A stretch of 64,000 nt of DNA from Semisulcospira habei (GCA_036245525.1 BTPG01000005.1:131831290-131895289); one strand, 5' to 3'. Positions 10,697 to 21,971 are shown, counted from the first letter of the stretch. The notes: generated by a model not told the origin, from the sequence alone. A program made the numbers and translations.

Positions 10697-13600
10697 ATGA
10701 CGACCACGACCGGACTCAATGTAGCATGCTGGAACATCCGAACCATGCTCGACACAGGAGACAGCGGACGCCCTGAACGTCGCTCCGCCCTCATTGCCCA
10801 TGAATTGCGGAGGTTAAACATCGACATCGCCGCGCTCAGCGAAGTACGCCTCCCGGAGGAAGGCAGCCTCCAAGAACTTGGCGCTGGCTACACCCTCTAC
10901 TGGTCAGGCAGGCCTGCATCAGAAAGACGGCTCTCAGGCTCTTCATGGTGAAGACCCACATTGCGACTAAGTTGGAAAACCTACCAACGGGTCACTCCGA
11001 CCGCATCATGTCCATGCGCCTCCCACTGAGACACCAGCAATACGTCACCCTTCTCAGTGTGTACTCCCCAACCCTCCTGGCAGAGCCTGCAGAAAAAGAC
11101 AAGTTCTACTCTGACCTGCGCAGCCTCCTGCAGAGCACCCCTGCAGACGACAAAGTCATCATCCTTGGCGACTTCAACGCCAGAGTGGGCCAAGACTCTG
11201 AAGCCTGGAAAGGAGTCCTCGGCAAGCATGGCGTTGGGAACTGCAATGACAATGGTCGCCTACTGTTGGAGCTCTGTGCAGAGCAGCAACTTGTCATCAC
11301 CAACACTACTTTCCAGCAAAAGGACAGTCGAAAGACCACTTGGATGCATCCTCGCTCCAAGCACTGGCACCTTATCGACTATGTCCTAGTGCGTCAGAGG
11401 GACCGCAGTGACGTCCTCCTCACCAGAGTGATGCCCAGCGCAGAGTGCCACACTGACCACCGCCTTGTTCGCTGCAAACTCAGGCTCCGCCTCAAGCTGA
11501 AACCCAAGAAAGGGGGCCCCCCAAGAAAAAGCTTGATGTTGCCAGCCTTCAGCGTGACGACAAGAAAGCTGCCCTTCAGGCCGATTTACAGCGCATGCTC
11601 AAAGACACAGTTGCTCCAGCAGACTCCTCCCCTGAAACACTCTGGGAACAACTGAAAACTGCTATTGTAAAATCTTCTGTGGAAGTCTTGGGCTTTGCTA
11701 GAAAGAGAAACAAAGACTGGTTTGACGAAAACGACGTAGAGATCCAGGAACTTCTAGCAAAAACAAAGAGCCGCCCACCAGGCCCATCTAGCCCAGCCTT
11801 CCTGCCCTGTGAAGAAGTCTGCCTTCCGCCTCATCTGCAGCAGTCTGCAGCTCAAGCTTAGAGAGCTCCAGAACGAGTGGTGGTCCAGACTCGCACAGAG
11901 GACCCAGCTCTGCGCTAACAACGGTGACTACAGGGGCTTCTACGAAGCACTGAAAGCAGTGTATGGCCCTAGGCACCTGGTACAAAGTCCCCTGCGAAGC
12001 GCTGATGGACAGGCACTCCTCACAGATAATACCTCCATCTTGAACCGCTGGTCGGAATACTTTCAGGACCTCTTCGGCGCTGAGCGCACTGTTCAAGAAA
12101 CAGTCATCCTCCAAATCCCACACCTTCCACTAAAGGTTGAATTGGACGAACCACCCACCGCCGAAGAGACCCTCACAGCCATCCACCAGCTCAAGAGTGG
12201 CAAAGCAGCAGGCATTGACGGAATCCCGCCAGAGATCTGGAAACATGGAGGCCCAGCACTGCACAACAAGCTCCACGACCTCTTTCTCTGCTGCTGGGAA
12301 AAAGGAACACTACCAAAGGATCTCCGTGATGCAGTCATCATCACCCTGTACAAGAACAAAGGATGAGAGAAGTCTGCCTGCTCTAATTATCGTGGAATTA
12401 CCCTGCTGTCCATTGCCGGGAAAATTCTCGCAAGGTTGCTCCTGAATCGGCTGGTACCTGCTATCGCTGAAGACCACCTCCCAGAGGGCCAGTGTGGCTT
12501 CAGAGCCAACAGGAGTACCACCGACATGGTCTTTGTGCTGAGACAGCTTCAGGAGAAGTGCCGCGAGCAGAACAAAGGGCTGTACGTAACGTTTGTCGAC
12601 CTAACAAAAGCGTTTGACACTGTGAGCAGGCAAGGTATGTGGCAGATCCTGCAGCGACTAGTTCAAAGTTCCTCAACATGATCGTCCAGCTCCACGAGGA
12701 CCAGCAAGGCCAGGTCAGACTAAACAGTGACCTCTCAGAACCATTCCCCATTCGCAACGGCGTGAAGCAAGGCTGCGTGCTGGCACCGACCCTCTTCACC
12801 ATCTTCTTCAGCATGATGTTGAAGCAGGCCACAGTGGACCTCGACGATGACGACGCAGTGTACATCAGGTATCGTCTCGATGGCAGCCTGTTCAACCTCA
12901 GACGACTGCAGGCCCACACGAAAACCCTAGACGAACTGATTCGTGAGCTGCTCTTTGCTGATGAAGCTGCCCTCGTTGCACACACAGAGAGAGCCTTGCA
13001 GCGCATTACGTCCTGCTTCGCAGATGCCGCCCAGCTCTTTGGACTTTAGGTCAGTCTGAAAAAGACAGAGGTCCTTCATCAGCCAGCACCCAAGGAAGAG
13101 CATCGCCCTCCCCACATCACCATCGGCGAGTCCGAACTGAAGTCTGTACACCAGTTTACCTACCTTGGCTGCATCATCACGTCAGACGCCAAGCTGGACA
13201 AGGAGCTGGACAACAGGCTGGCAAAAGCGAACAGTGCTTTCGGGCGACTATTCAAGCGGGTGTGGCACAATCAACAGCTGAAAAAAGGCACCAAGATCAG
13301 CGTGTACAGAGCTGTCGTCCTCACCATCCTGCTGTATGGTTCCCAGTCCTGAGCCCTCTACCGCAGCCAACTACGACTCCTCGAACGCTTTCACCAGCGC
13401 TGCCTGCGTACCATCCTCAGCATTCACTGGAGTGACTATGTCACCAACGTCGAGGTCCTTGAACAGGCGGAAACTGTGAGCATCGAGGCTTTGCTGCTGC
13501 GGACACAGCTTCGCTGGGCGGGGCACGTCTCCAGGATGGAGGATCATCGCCTACCCAAGATCACTCTGTTCGGCGAGCTCGCCACGGGACACCGAGACAG

Positions 13601-13916
13601 AGGGGCACCAAAGAAGATATACAAAGACGGTCTCAAGAAGTCACTTAGTGCCTGCCAAATCGACCAACGCCAGTGGTCTTCGCTTGCAGCGGACCGTGAC
13701 ACCTGGCGCTCCACCATACACAAGGCAGCCGTCTCCTTTGAGGACTCTCGCAGAGCTAACCTTAAGGACAAGCGGCTCAGAAGAAAAAACAGAGCTGTCG
13801 TAACTCAGAACCCTGACCAGACCTTCCCCTGCAGCCACTACGGTCGAACCTGCCTGTCCCGGATTGGCCTCCGCAGCCACGAAAATGCCTGCAGACGACG
13901 TGGGCAAGCCCTATAG
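10697..13916 (+). pseudogene. LINE ORF2: endonuclease / reverse transcriptase / zinc finger, broken
   Basis: Endonuclease motifs: CWNIRTM (10730), LSEVRLPEEG (10838), LGDFNARVG (11164) and CHTDHRLVRC (11449), which belong to a metal-dependent AP-type nuclease that nicks target DNA. Reverse transcriptase motifs: KAAGIDGIPPEIW (12202), NYRGITLLS (12383), FVDLTKAFDTVS (12593), GVKQGCVLAPTLF (12760) and FADEAALVAHTE (12957). The last replaces the second catalytic Asp of the usual FADD with Glu. The C-terminus carries CSHYGRTCLSRIGLRSHENAC, a Cys/His finger, near 13830-13895. Frame breaks or stops lie near 10945, 11590, 11780, 12363, 12660, 13047 and 13350, so this copy is dead. It would have been one polypeptide of about 1050 residues. 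Confidence 0.85.
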
Positions 13917-13949
13917 AATCTTCGTTCGCGAAGTCAAGCCAAGAGAGAG

Positions 13950-13960
13950 AGCGTGCAGGC
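13950..13960. repeat. 11-bp target site duplication of nested LINE (right copy)
   Basis: Exact copy of 10085-10095 immediately after the LINE 3' end. Confidence 0.8.
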
Positions 13961-14099
13961 GTAAGAGAATTGTACCTCGCTTTTGTACCTTTTTTGTCGT
14001 TACAAAGGTTAGCCTTGTCGTGGCGGAGTCCCACAGGACTCACCCGCGTGCCTTCGGGTGTGTTGTCTGTTGCAGGGACGTGCTGCTCGCCCATTCGCA

Positions 14100-15450
14100 G
14101 GGTGGACAGATGGCAGTGGCTGTTTCAGTTCCCAGAGGTCTGTCTCTACTGCACCGGATACGCCGCCAAACACACTTGCGACACCTACTCTACTTGTACT
14201 GAGCGGCGTGGCCCTTAGTTATGGAGTGTACAGACGCAAGCGATCGGCAAATGTGTAGGCGCCTTCCGGACACTGCGGGCTGTCCGCACGACAGCGGACC
14301 GACCTGGGAGAGAAGCCACACCGGATGTGACGACTAGTGCGCGAGCGGGTATATCCAGGAGGGAGCGCGCATGGACAGCCTTCTGTCAAGGAGAGAACTC
14401 GCCTCACTGGGCCTTGTTCCGAGAGACGCGACTCGCGTCGTCCCATGTCCACTTCGGTCCCCTATCGTCTCCAGGAAGCCCGCGGGGCTCCCACTGGGGG
14501 TCCCCTTGCTGGCAGAGAGAGCCCGCCTCATAGGCCCGCTCGGAGAGACATTTACGCACGCGTCCGACGCCTTCAGGCCGACACAGAACACTACCGCCAC
14601 TAGAGGACAACGCAGCTTATCGGCAGGAAGCGCCAGCCCGGCTGCTACTGGTTGGTGTGTTCTTCGAGGCCAGGCGACAGTGACAGTTGGTGACAAAGTC
14701 TGTCTTCCCGGCGCTGGAGGTACCTCCTACCACGTTGTGATGTCTGCGCCACCTAGCCTCAGCGGCGCTGGTAGCAGGCCGGCGTTGGAGCTTCTACAGA
14801 CGGGAGCGCCCGACGCCTGTTTGTGCTTTGAAGGAGAGGACTCCGTGCCGCCCCGACAGAGAGGGGCCTGCTGATGTCCTGCACGCAAGGCGGATGTTCC
14901 AGTGGCCGTCGGACAACCACTAGTTCTGGTCTCCTATGCGCAGGATGTGCCTCCGACCACGCTTGTGACGTCTGTTCCACCTGGCCGGAGCTGCGCTGGT
15001 CGCAGCTTTGGGGGCCTTTACAGACGCGAGTGACCGATGCCGGCTTGTGCTTCGATACCAGTCGATACGCCATCCAACGTGCCCTTGGCACCGAACGCTC
15101 GAGACCGGGACGACCCGGTGGAGAAGACGCCACGCCGGATTCAGCGGACTAGTGCGCGGAGTGGGTATTGATCGATGTGGCCGCTTCCAGGAGGGAGCGC
15201 GCCCGGACTAAGCCTTCTAAGAAGCAGAGAACTCGCTTCACAGAGCCCAGTTCGGAGAGACGCGCCTTGCGACGTCCCATGTCCACCTTCGGTCCCCACT
15301 CGTCTCCAAGGAAGCCCGCGGGGCTCCCAGTCACGCTGGGGGTCCCCTTGCCGGCAGAGAGCCCGCCTCACAGAGCCCGGCTCGGAGAGACATTCACGCG
15401 CGCGTCCGGAGACTCCTACCGGCACAGAACCAGGCCACCACTCGAGATAT
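14100..15450 (+). repeat. Imperfect internal tandem duplication in DIRS element (period about 820 bp, with shorter sub-repeats)
   Basis: The block from about 14335 to 14580 reappears at about 15153-15415: both share AGGAGGGAGCGCGC, GTCCCATGTCCACTTCGGTCCCC-like and GGAAGCCCGCGGGGCTCCCA-like segments in the same order. A shorter unit around TACAGACG..CGA (14229, 14797, 15019) recurs between them. No frame stays open across all units. The block may derive from a repeated gag-like coding region, but that is inference. Confidence 0.6.
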
Positions 15451-16225
15451 ACTCGTCGCTCTCGCTCCACTGCGCGAGACCAGAGTAGGGACCACTCTCC
15501 GCACCATTGGACGCCCTTCCCTCGTCAGCAGGTCCTCGCCTCGACGTCTTGCTCCTTGTTCGCTCTTACGTCACTTGCTCTTCCTTTACGGATCGCCATC
15601 GTTGGAGTGACCCTTCCGCCACTCTAGGTCTACACACCGCTCGCTCTCCACTGCTGGCGTGCTTAGGAGTTGCCGTTCTTCACGTCGCTCCAGGGATCCT
15701 GTCCCGCCTCGCTCGTCGGTGCCTTCTCGCTCGGCTCGTCCCATTTCGCGTCCGGCTGCCGTTCGTCCCTTCCCTTTTCCCTCACTCAGCCCGTTTCCCC
15801 TTCTTGGTACTCCGGCCGCGGTCGCCTAGCAGCAGTCGCTCCACGAACTGGACGCCCGACCCTCTCCGGTGGATCCTCGGGGAGGACGCTGTCGCTCTCC
15901 TTCGCTTAGCGCAGACATGTTTACCATACACATTGGCGCGCGTTTTAAAGTACACAATTTTGCTTTGGGGTACACTTACATGTACACGTTTAGTCACAAA
16001 AATACACTTTTTGGAGAACTGACAACTCACTGGCTTTTGACTTAATACACTTGTGAGATCCAAAGTACACTTTAGGCAGTTGGAAGTACACTGACTTCAC
16101 CCAGATGGTAAACAGGTCTGCTAGTGATTCGGCTTCTGACTTCACTGGTGGACACTGGGAGACAGCTAGGAGATCGGCCGCGGCTTCCGGACTTCGTGAC
16201 CGGCGCTACGACTACCCTGCGCTTC

Positions 16226-16637
16226 TTCTCTCAGTTCCTCCCCACCCGGGTCTGCCCTGGGGGACTTGGGTGGGGTTAGGTATTTTTTAGTTCCCAGGGT
16301 CACCCTGGTCAGCCCCACAGGGTGGGGTTTTCTCTCTATTCTGGGGCATGTGTTTCTGTCTACCCTTTGTCCATTCACCTGTATTTGCCTTTTTAAAACT
16401 CTCCCTACTGTCTGCACTGCCTGTAGCTCTTGCTATTGGATGTGTGTTGCTAAATGGTCTTAGCTTTATTTAGGCCCCATGTTGTAGGTTTATTTAACGT
16501 ATTTGACCGGCTGGCGACATACATTCAATTTTCTGTTTAGTTTTTTTTTCACAAGCAGTGCAGGCACGTCCAGAGAAAGCCTTGTTGCTGTCGGGACGTT
16601 AAGCAATGTACAATCAATCAATCATTCTCTCAGTTCC
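16226..16637 (+). mobile_element. 386-bp retroposon with (AATC)n tail and 13-bp target duplication
   Basis: TTCTCTCAGTTCC occurs at 16226-16238 and again at 16625-16637, bracketing 386 bp that end in a CAATCAATCAATCA tail. The end reads GGGACGTTAAGCAATGTA before the tail. The inserted piece has a GGGTGGGG-rich head and no ORF. It looks like a SINE or a short 5'-truncated LINE copy inserted in the DIRS element. Confidence 0.7.
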
Positions 16638-17539
16638 CTGATCTTCTTTGCTTTGCCCCTCATGGAGTTTCCGGCTGTTTCGGCTTACCCTCGTCAGGAC
16701 TGGGTATCGGGATTTCACAGGAGTTGGTCTGCCCCAGCCTGCTGTGGATCCGCTCTTGACTCTGCAGTTGGACTAGATGACCTCGCTCGTCCGTAACGCC
16801 CTATGCTACGTGGGATTGGGGAGCTCCTGATCCTAACCTTCGTTCTCCGCATCGAGGACTCCGGGCGCCCTGCAGGTCGACCTGCCGCGGAAGAACCCCT
16901 GTGCTGACGACTCTGCTGCTCCAAGTTTTCTTGGGAGGCCCTGGACTTCAGTGCGGTGAGCAGACCGAAGGATACTTCTAGGACCTTGGCTTTGCTTTAC
17001 GCTTACACTTGCGCCAGCCGGCGATAGGATGTGGTCCTCGCAGGTGGTCCTCGGCTCCGCCTCCAGATCTTGGACTTCGAGTTCTTCCGGAACGGCCGAT
17101 CCTTGTCTCCAGGTACCCGTGCACTCGGCATCTACAGAGTTCCTCGGTTCACCTGCGAAGGAGGCGTCGCCGCTTCTGGAGCTGCAGTCTGTTGGACTCA
17201 CCTGGGGTCCTCTACCACCACATGGACGCTGTGGAACCAAGGCGCAGCCCCGTCTCCCTGGCGTCTAACCAACTCGACGGCCCCCTTCGGGCACCTGGGG
17301 AGCACCGGACTTCGGACAGGTTGTCCTGTTTTGGCTGTGCTCGCGATTTGATGGCCTAGCCACTGCACGGAAGTCGGATCTACCTCCCTTCGGTCGTCTC
17401 TAGGCCCGGCTGCTTCAGCTACGCTTCCTACTTCCGTGGTTCTTCTCGATGTCCGGCCCCCTGACCTCCGGACTTTGCGGACAAGAGCGTGAACGGCTTG
17501 GATCTGACGCAGACTAGTAGGTCATCTTCTCGTGGGAGG

Positions 17540-18900
17540 AAAGATTCGGTCACCAGGAACTGCTTGTCCTCTCCGGCAACGTGACAGCGGAGGCGTACAT
17601 CCAGGATCAGGGCGGCTTGCGATTTCCCGACCGGTGCATGCTCCTCTACTCCCGATGCTTGGGTGCAAGAACCACAACTTCCCTCCGTGCGTGACACTAC
17701 CCGGACCGACGGTAGGGCTGCGCCAACTTTCCCCCCGATGGATCCAGTTGCTACACACGGAATGCACCAGGACACCTTCGGAGGATCGGCGCGCTGGCGA
17801 GACGGCTTAGTTGACCTGTTCACCACGAGGTGGGATCACTGGCATACCTCACGCCTACCTGTTTTAGCCCTCCTGGCCGAGGCGCCCGATGCTCTGGCCT
17901 AACCGTGGGAAGGATTCACCACTCGTCCTGTTGGTCACCCCGTTCCCTTGGAACCGATCCTGGACCACTGACCTCCTCAGCTCGCCACGGACCCCCCGCT
18001 ACTGCTTCCCGCATTCTACAAGATGCTCATGCAGCCGCGACGGTCGCTGTTCCACCTTGCTGGAGCGCCTATCCCTTCGCCTTGGAGGTTATGCGGCAGA
18101 CCCTCAACACTAGAGTCTTCGCGTGGGCGGCAGTGGACGCTTCCGCTACGGCCCGCATCCCTCAACTTGACGTCTCTACGAGTGAAGTTGGCGAGGCACT
18201 GTGTTCATGGGCGGCGTCCGTCGCCTCACCCCCACCTACCCTGCTGATCCCAGCTCGCAGGCTTCTTCCCTGGCTTCGGAGACCAAGGTTGGCCGTCGAG
18301 GACGTCACCCTACGGCACCTGAGGGATGTTGCCACGGTGGCCCGGTTAACGAACTACATGAGCTGCGACTCACCCTGTCTGCCTACAGTTTGAGGGAACA
18401 GTTCCGTACAGCTCCTCTCGGACCATGCCTTGCCTGGATCTCGGTTCCTTGGCCCACGCCACAGGTTCACAATGCGCCCGCTGAGGAGTCGCACTTCCCC
18501 AGGAAACCAGGCAGCAAAACCCTTACAAGCCTCACGTGTACATACGACAACATAGCCGTTCGGAGCGGACTCGCTCGCCTCTTTTGCCGTTGCCCGGCAG
18601 CACTGACGCTACAGGCCAGACGATCTTCCTGGCTACGTTCAGTCATACGATCCGACTTCCAGGATCCCTCCGCTCAGGGAGCGCAGAGGCTAAAGTTACG
18701 TCTAACCAAGGTACGTGCATGGCCACGAACGTCGCCTCGATCGCAGAGTTCTGCCAGCCCAGCGAGGCTCCTCGCTCTGGTGGGGGACTTCTCGGGGGCA
18801 CAACTCCCTCCTGGCGCCTCAGCGCCGTAGGTGTACACCTACCTACGGTCGTCGGGAGTTTTGCGTTAGGGAGGACGGCCCTTGGGCCCTAAGGTGTGCT
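17540..18900 (+). pseudogene. DIRS RNase H and tyrosine recombinase relics
   Basis: Frame-broken coding sequence before the internal complementary region. Near 17570-17610 one frame reads GNVTAEAYIQDQGG, which fits the RNase H 'D-N-x-T-A-x-x-Y-I-x-x-Q-G-G' motif of DIRS and Ngaro elements with the catalytic Asp changed. Near 17806-17850 VDLFTTRWDH matches the 'DLFATR' motif that follows it. Near 17930-17970 is LVLLVTPFPWNRSW. Near 18710-18770 a VRAWPR/ATNVAS pair in adjacent frames could be the 'R-A-W-A-T' box of the YR recombinase, but that part is weak. The reverse transcriptase, expected at about 16.6-17.5 kb, is too decayed to delineate. In DIRS elements these enzymes make cDNA and integrate a circle. 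Confidence 0.6.
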
Positions 18901-18931
18901 GGAGCGCGGCACCCTCCTCCTATTCGCAATT

Positions 18932-19028
18932 CTTCCACAAAGTCATGTCATCGGTAATGTTTTTGAAGAAACAAATTCATTTTTTTCTAAAGGTATTTTT
19001 TCGAAAAATACTTACCGATGACATGACT
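18932..19028 (+). repeat. DIRS internal complementary region
   Basis: Bases 18932-18976 are the exact reverse complement of 8841-8885. From about 18973 to 19028 they are the near-exact reverse complement of 19233-19284. The two halves meet at an AAAT shared by both ends, as expected for a splint joining the two ends of a circular DIRS intermediate. Confidence 0.88.
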
Positions 19029-19092
19029 CAGACGACCCTCCCACCTGCCTCGCTTGCCGCTGGTGAGCTAAGTATCCTGACTGAGGAATTAT

Positions 19093-19242
19093 GGGTACTC
19101 GGTTCCGGATGGGCAGTATCGGGAGACAACTCTCGGTCCCCTCGGGGTTCCCCGAGTGCCTCCCGGGTTGTGTTGTAACACAACGGGCTCTTAGGCTAAA
19201 ATTGAGTAAGTAGTAGACACTTCCACAAAGTCATGTCATCGG
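19093..19242 (-). repeat. DIRS right inverted terminal repeat
   Basis: Reverse complement of 8860-9012, including the GTTGTGTTGTAACACAAC palindrome. It lies 65 bp after the internal complementary region. Confidence 0.85.
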
Positions 19243-19471
19243 TAAGTATTTTTCGAAAAAATACCTTTTAGAGAAAAATGAATTTTGCATGGTATCTGCC
19301 ACATGTGCATGGTATCTGCCACAGATTTACATACAAAGAACTAGCAAACGACAATATATTGCATATACAACCGGTAGCTAAAATTGTCCGTGTTAACAGA
19401 GTGTCAAATCTGAAAACAATTTTCCAAAAGTGTGCTGATGCAAGCAAAGCAGAGCCTGTTTCAGTAAGAAC

Positions 19472-19687
19472 CTTTAGCTCATTCAGCCCGACGCACGTAT
19501 TTCCAAACTTTTGGAGGCGTCATATAACGACTATGCACCTGTTGGAGGAGATGGATCGACCATGATAATTCAAGGGTAGTGCCAGATTAGCTTGGCGCCG
19601 ACAGGCGCCAAGCTAATCTGGCACTACCCTTGATATATCATGGTCGACCCATTTCCTGCTGTAGGGCGTCAGGAATGAATGGGTTAA
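19472..19687. mobile_element. TTAA-type palindromic MITE, copy 3
   Basis: This is the best-preserved copy: AGCTCATTCAGCCCGACGCAC at the left, a GATGGATCGACCATGATAAT arm, the central TTGGCGCCGACAGGCGCCAA (near 19600), the complementary arm, and ATGAATGGGTTAA at the right. Arms of about 60 bp pair almost perfectly. Confidence 0.85.
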
Positions 19688-19947
19688 GGGAGACCACCTT
19701 TCTTTAAGGACTATCATTTAAGTGGTTGTAGCCCTTCATGACATAATTCTCTGGAGAAAACTCACTTAATATACTGACAAGCAACAGACATGTGATCCTG
19801 GGATCATCGGAAACACTTTAATGTCTCTGATGATTCCAAAAAATGTCGCATTTCGTTCGCTCGTCTGTACACAATTTTAAAGACCACTCTTTCTTGCAAA
19901 CAAAAAGGTGGGTGCTCAAAACAAGTTCTGATGAATGTAATTCATAC

Positions 19948-20083
19948 CTTGTTCATTCACCAAGAGAGATCTTTCATCATTTTTGATGCGTCGCTGATTC
20001 TGTATTCCAGTTGTGCTCAATTGTGTGTGCTCCGTTCTCAGCCGGTGAGTCTGGGGTAACCTTCGTTCGGGGAATTTGTGGAT
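19948..20083 (-). CDS. Juxtamembrane exon of the receptor-like gene
   Basis: A 136-nt exon on the minus strand between a strong acceptor (GCTTTGTCTTTTGTAG ending at 20084) and a strong donor (AACAAG|GTATGA at 19948/19947). It is open in one frame (phase 0 in, phase 1 out) for 45 residues starting IHKFPERRLPQTHRL and ending in LLVNEQ. The start is basic and Pro-containing, as expected just inside a membrane. Its exit phase matches the long exon at 7243-5871. Its entry phase fits the transmembrane exon if the latter uses the donor at about 22536. A Box1-like role in kinase binding is speculation. Confidence 0.6.
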
Positions 20084-20572
20084 CTACAAAAGACAAAGCG
20101 AGATAATAGAAATGTCAATGGCGTGCTGTCCTGTGATTTTGAATTTAATGGCTCTAAAGCCGTAAGGTCCAATCTCAAAGGCCAGTATATGACAGAGAAA
20201 GGGCCGGGCACGCATAAGGGCCTTACGACGGGGGGAAAAGTGATTTTACATTACCTGTGAGTTTAGTTTCCTTTTTAACTTCAGATAACGACGGCGGCAC
20301 CTGCACGCACACAATAATATATTATATTTCAAATGCAATTCAAAATATTTCTTATCAATTAAATGTTAAACATGAAATGAATGTTTGCCTTTAGCCAACA
20401 TCACAAAAACATCACAAGTACTAAGATAACATGTATTTACAAGTTAAACACTATAAAAAAAATATCGGCGAAGTGTTATTTTTTACTCCACACTGCTAAC
20501 CCACCCCCACCACCACCCCACCCCCACCCCCACCCGAATTCTCTATACCCTCCCACAGGGAGCGTGCGGGGT

Positions 20573-20585
20573 GGGGGGGGGGGGT
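20573..20585. repeat. G-run and flanking C-rich tract
   Basis: A CCCCACC-rich tract at about 20500-20535 and a GGGTGGGGGGGGGGGG tract at about 20567-20583 can pair with each other (a fold-back with TATACCCTCC...). No gene is present here. Confidence 0.6.
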
Positions 20586-20709
20586 AGAGGGAATTGGAGT
20601 GGGCCCCCATTGACACACACACAGGGACAAAAGCAGCTGTATTCCAACTATGTATACATAAAAATACATGTACTGTGCAAGTCACATTATATAATAGACT
20701 TATTTTGGA

Positions 20710-20850
20710 AATCAGAGGTAGGTAAAAATCGCACGTGTTTCCACGAAAAGGGTGGATTAAACTTTCAGAGAAACGTGTCATATCGCATGTTTCGCGGTTT
20801 CAATCCACCGTTTTCGTCGAAACACGTGCAGTTTTGACCTAATTCTGATT
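20710..20850. repeat. Fold-back, about 140 bp
   Basis: GGAAATCAGA..GGTAAAAATCGCACGTGTTTCCACGAAAA on the left pairs with TTTTCGTCGAAACACGTGCAGTTTTGACC..TCTGATTTCC on the right. The inner part (about 20765-20800) also pairs around a GAAACG..CGTTTC-like segment. A palindromic non-autonomous element is likely; the family is not recognised. Confidence 0.6.
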
Positions 20851-20949
20851 TCCGTCTTTTAATCCATTGCATCCTGAGGCTGATTTTGTAAAATTTGCTT
20901 ATTGTCCTATGAAGGCTACATTACAGAAATACATTATGAAATAGATCAA

Positions 20950-21200
20950 CTGTTTTAGTAGAAGGGTGTAAAAGGCGCCAAGCTATTCTGGAACCACCCT
21001 TGAACTATTAGTCAAATTGGGTGTATCAATGATAAGGGTTAAACAATCACACAATCACACACGAAAAGTAATCTAGTGACCCCTGAAACAGTGCAACAAC
21101 ATGCTGATCGACCATGGTATTATGATGGGGTTTTTTTGCTACTGTCTTCTGGCACCACCTTTGAACTACCTATTATGGTCGACTTATCTCCCGAACTGTC
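20950..21200. mobile_element. Two eroded fragments of the palindromic MITE family
   Basis: AAGGCGCCAAGCTATTCTGG..ACCACCCTTGAACTA at about 20968-21008, and GATCGACCATGGTATTAT..CTGGCACCACCTTTGAACTAC..TGGTCGA at about 21106-21183, match the arms of the intact copies. Termini are gone. Confidence 0.55.
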
Positions 21201-21311
21201 TTCAGACGACCACTCCTAAAATGCAGATTTAGAATTGAGGGTCCGATCTGTTAGAAAAGTGCATAACGCAACATAACAGGCTATGACTGACAGCATATCC
21301 CATTCAGCTAC

Positions 21312-21527
21312 AGCATATCCCATTCAGCACTGACGCACAACAGCAGGAGATAGGTGGACCATGATAATTTCAGGGTAGTGCCAGATTAGCTTGGCGCCGA
21401 CAGGCGCCAAACTAATCTGGCACTGCCCTTGAATTTTCATGGTCGATCCATCTCCTGCAACAAGTGCATAGTCGTTAGATGACGCCTCCAAAATTTGGGA
21501 AATGCGTGCGCCGGTCTTAAGGAGTTA
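21312..21527. mobile_element. TTAA-type palindromic MITE, copy 4 (opposite orientation)
   Basis: It carries CCCATTCAGCACTGACGCAC at the left, the palindrome with TTGGCGCCGACAGGCGCCAA near 21393-21412, and the family's single-copy stretch CAAGTGCATAGTCGTTAGATG to the right. It is therefore reversed relative to copies at 8545 and 19472. Confidence 0.8.
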
Positions 21528-21577
21528 AATGGATTATGCTCTCCTGATAGCCAACCCGAAGGCAACACGACATAATC

Positions 21578-21677
21578 ATATTAACCCTTTGAGTGTCAGT
21601 TGCGGTCTTGTCGCGATGATTCCTGCAGGAATCGTCGCGACCACTTGAAAGCCGCTACCGACACCCAAAGAGTTATA
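21578..21677. mobile_element. Short piggyBac-type fold-back (TTAA, CCCTTTGAGTGTC ends)
   Basis: It starts TTAACCCTTTGAGTGTC and ends GACACCCAAAGAGTTA, with a strongly palindromic GTCGCGATGATTCCTGCAGGAATCGTCGCGAC core at about 21608-21640. TTAA targets and CCC-T-T ends are typical of piggyBac-derived MITEs. It has no coding capacity. Confidence 0.6.
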
Positions 21678-21779
21678 AAACATAGTACAACCTATGGGAC
21701 CGGTTTCAGGCCACTTTATAATAATTTCAAATACAAGCGATCGAAATTTCCGAAACCTCAGTAGCTGAGCTGACACTTC

Positions 21780-21940
21780 ACACCGTGTGAATGTCCTGTG
21801 TTTGTCTTGTACTGTGTTTGTCTTCAGAGTGTATGTGTGTGTGTCACGTGAGCGTGCGTGTTGGGTTCAGTTCGCGGAGCTTTGAGCCGATTCGCAGAAT
21901 TGGGAAAAGCGCCTATATAATAACCAGTATTATTACTATC

Positions 21941-21971
<31 letters not shown>

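Larger units (their letters stand above)
10096..13949 (+). mobile_element. Near full-length non-LTR retrotransposon (AP endonuclease + RT), nested in DIRS
   Basis: This 3854-bp insertion is flanked by an 11-bp target duplication. Layout: a tRNA-like head (about 10100-10160), 5' UTR, then one decayed ORF encoding an apurinic-like endonuclease, a reverse transcriptase and a C-terminal Cys/His finger. The 3' end lacks a long poly-A. The presence of both ends means it inserted nearly complete into the DIRS element, so it is younger than the DIRS insertion. The clade is not resolved; the endonuclease type and motif spelling suggest a widespread animal CR1/RTE/Nimb-like family. Confidence 0.8.
8841..19284 (+). 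mobile_element. DIRS-like tyrosine-recombinase retrotransposon with nested insertions
   Basis: Inverted terminal repeats at about 8860-9012 and 19093-19242 match over about 150 bp with few differences. An internal complementary region at 18932-19028 is the reverse complement of the extreme left end (45 bp identical to 8841-8885) joined to that of the extreme right end. This is the structure DIRS elements use to close a circular intermediate before integration by a tyrosine recombinase. Degenerate RNase H motifs on the plus strand support the class. Without the nested LINE (10096-13949) and retroposon (16239-16624), each with its target duplication, it is about 6.2 kb, a normal DIRS length. 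It lies in the intron between the receptor exons at 7243 and 19948. Confidence 0.82.

Noticed and set aside
14219..15488. Many long overlapping frames on both strands
   Set aside because: High GC lowers stop frequency; the frames are repeats of each other and carry no recognisable domain.
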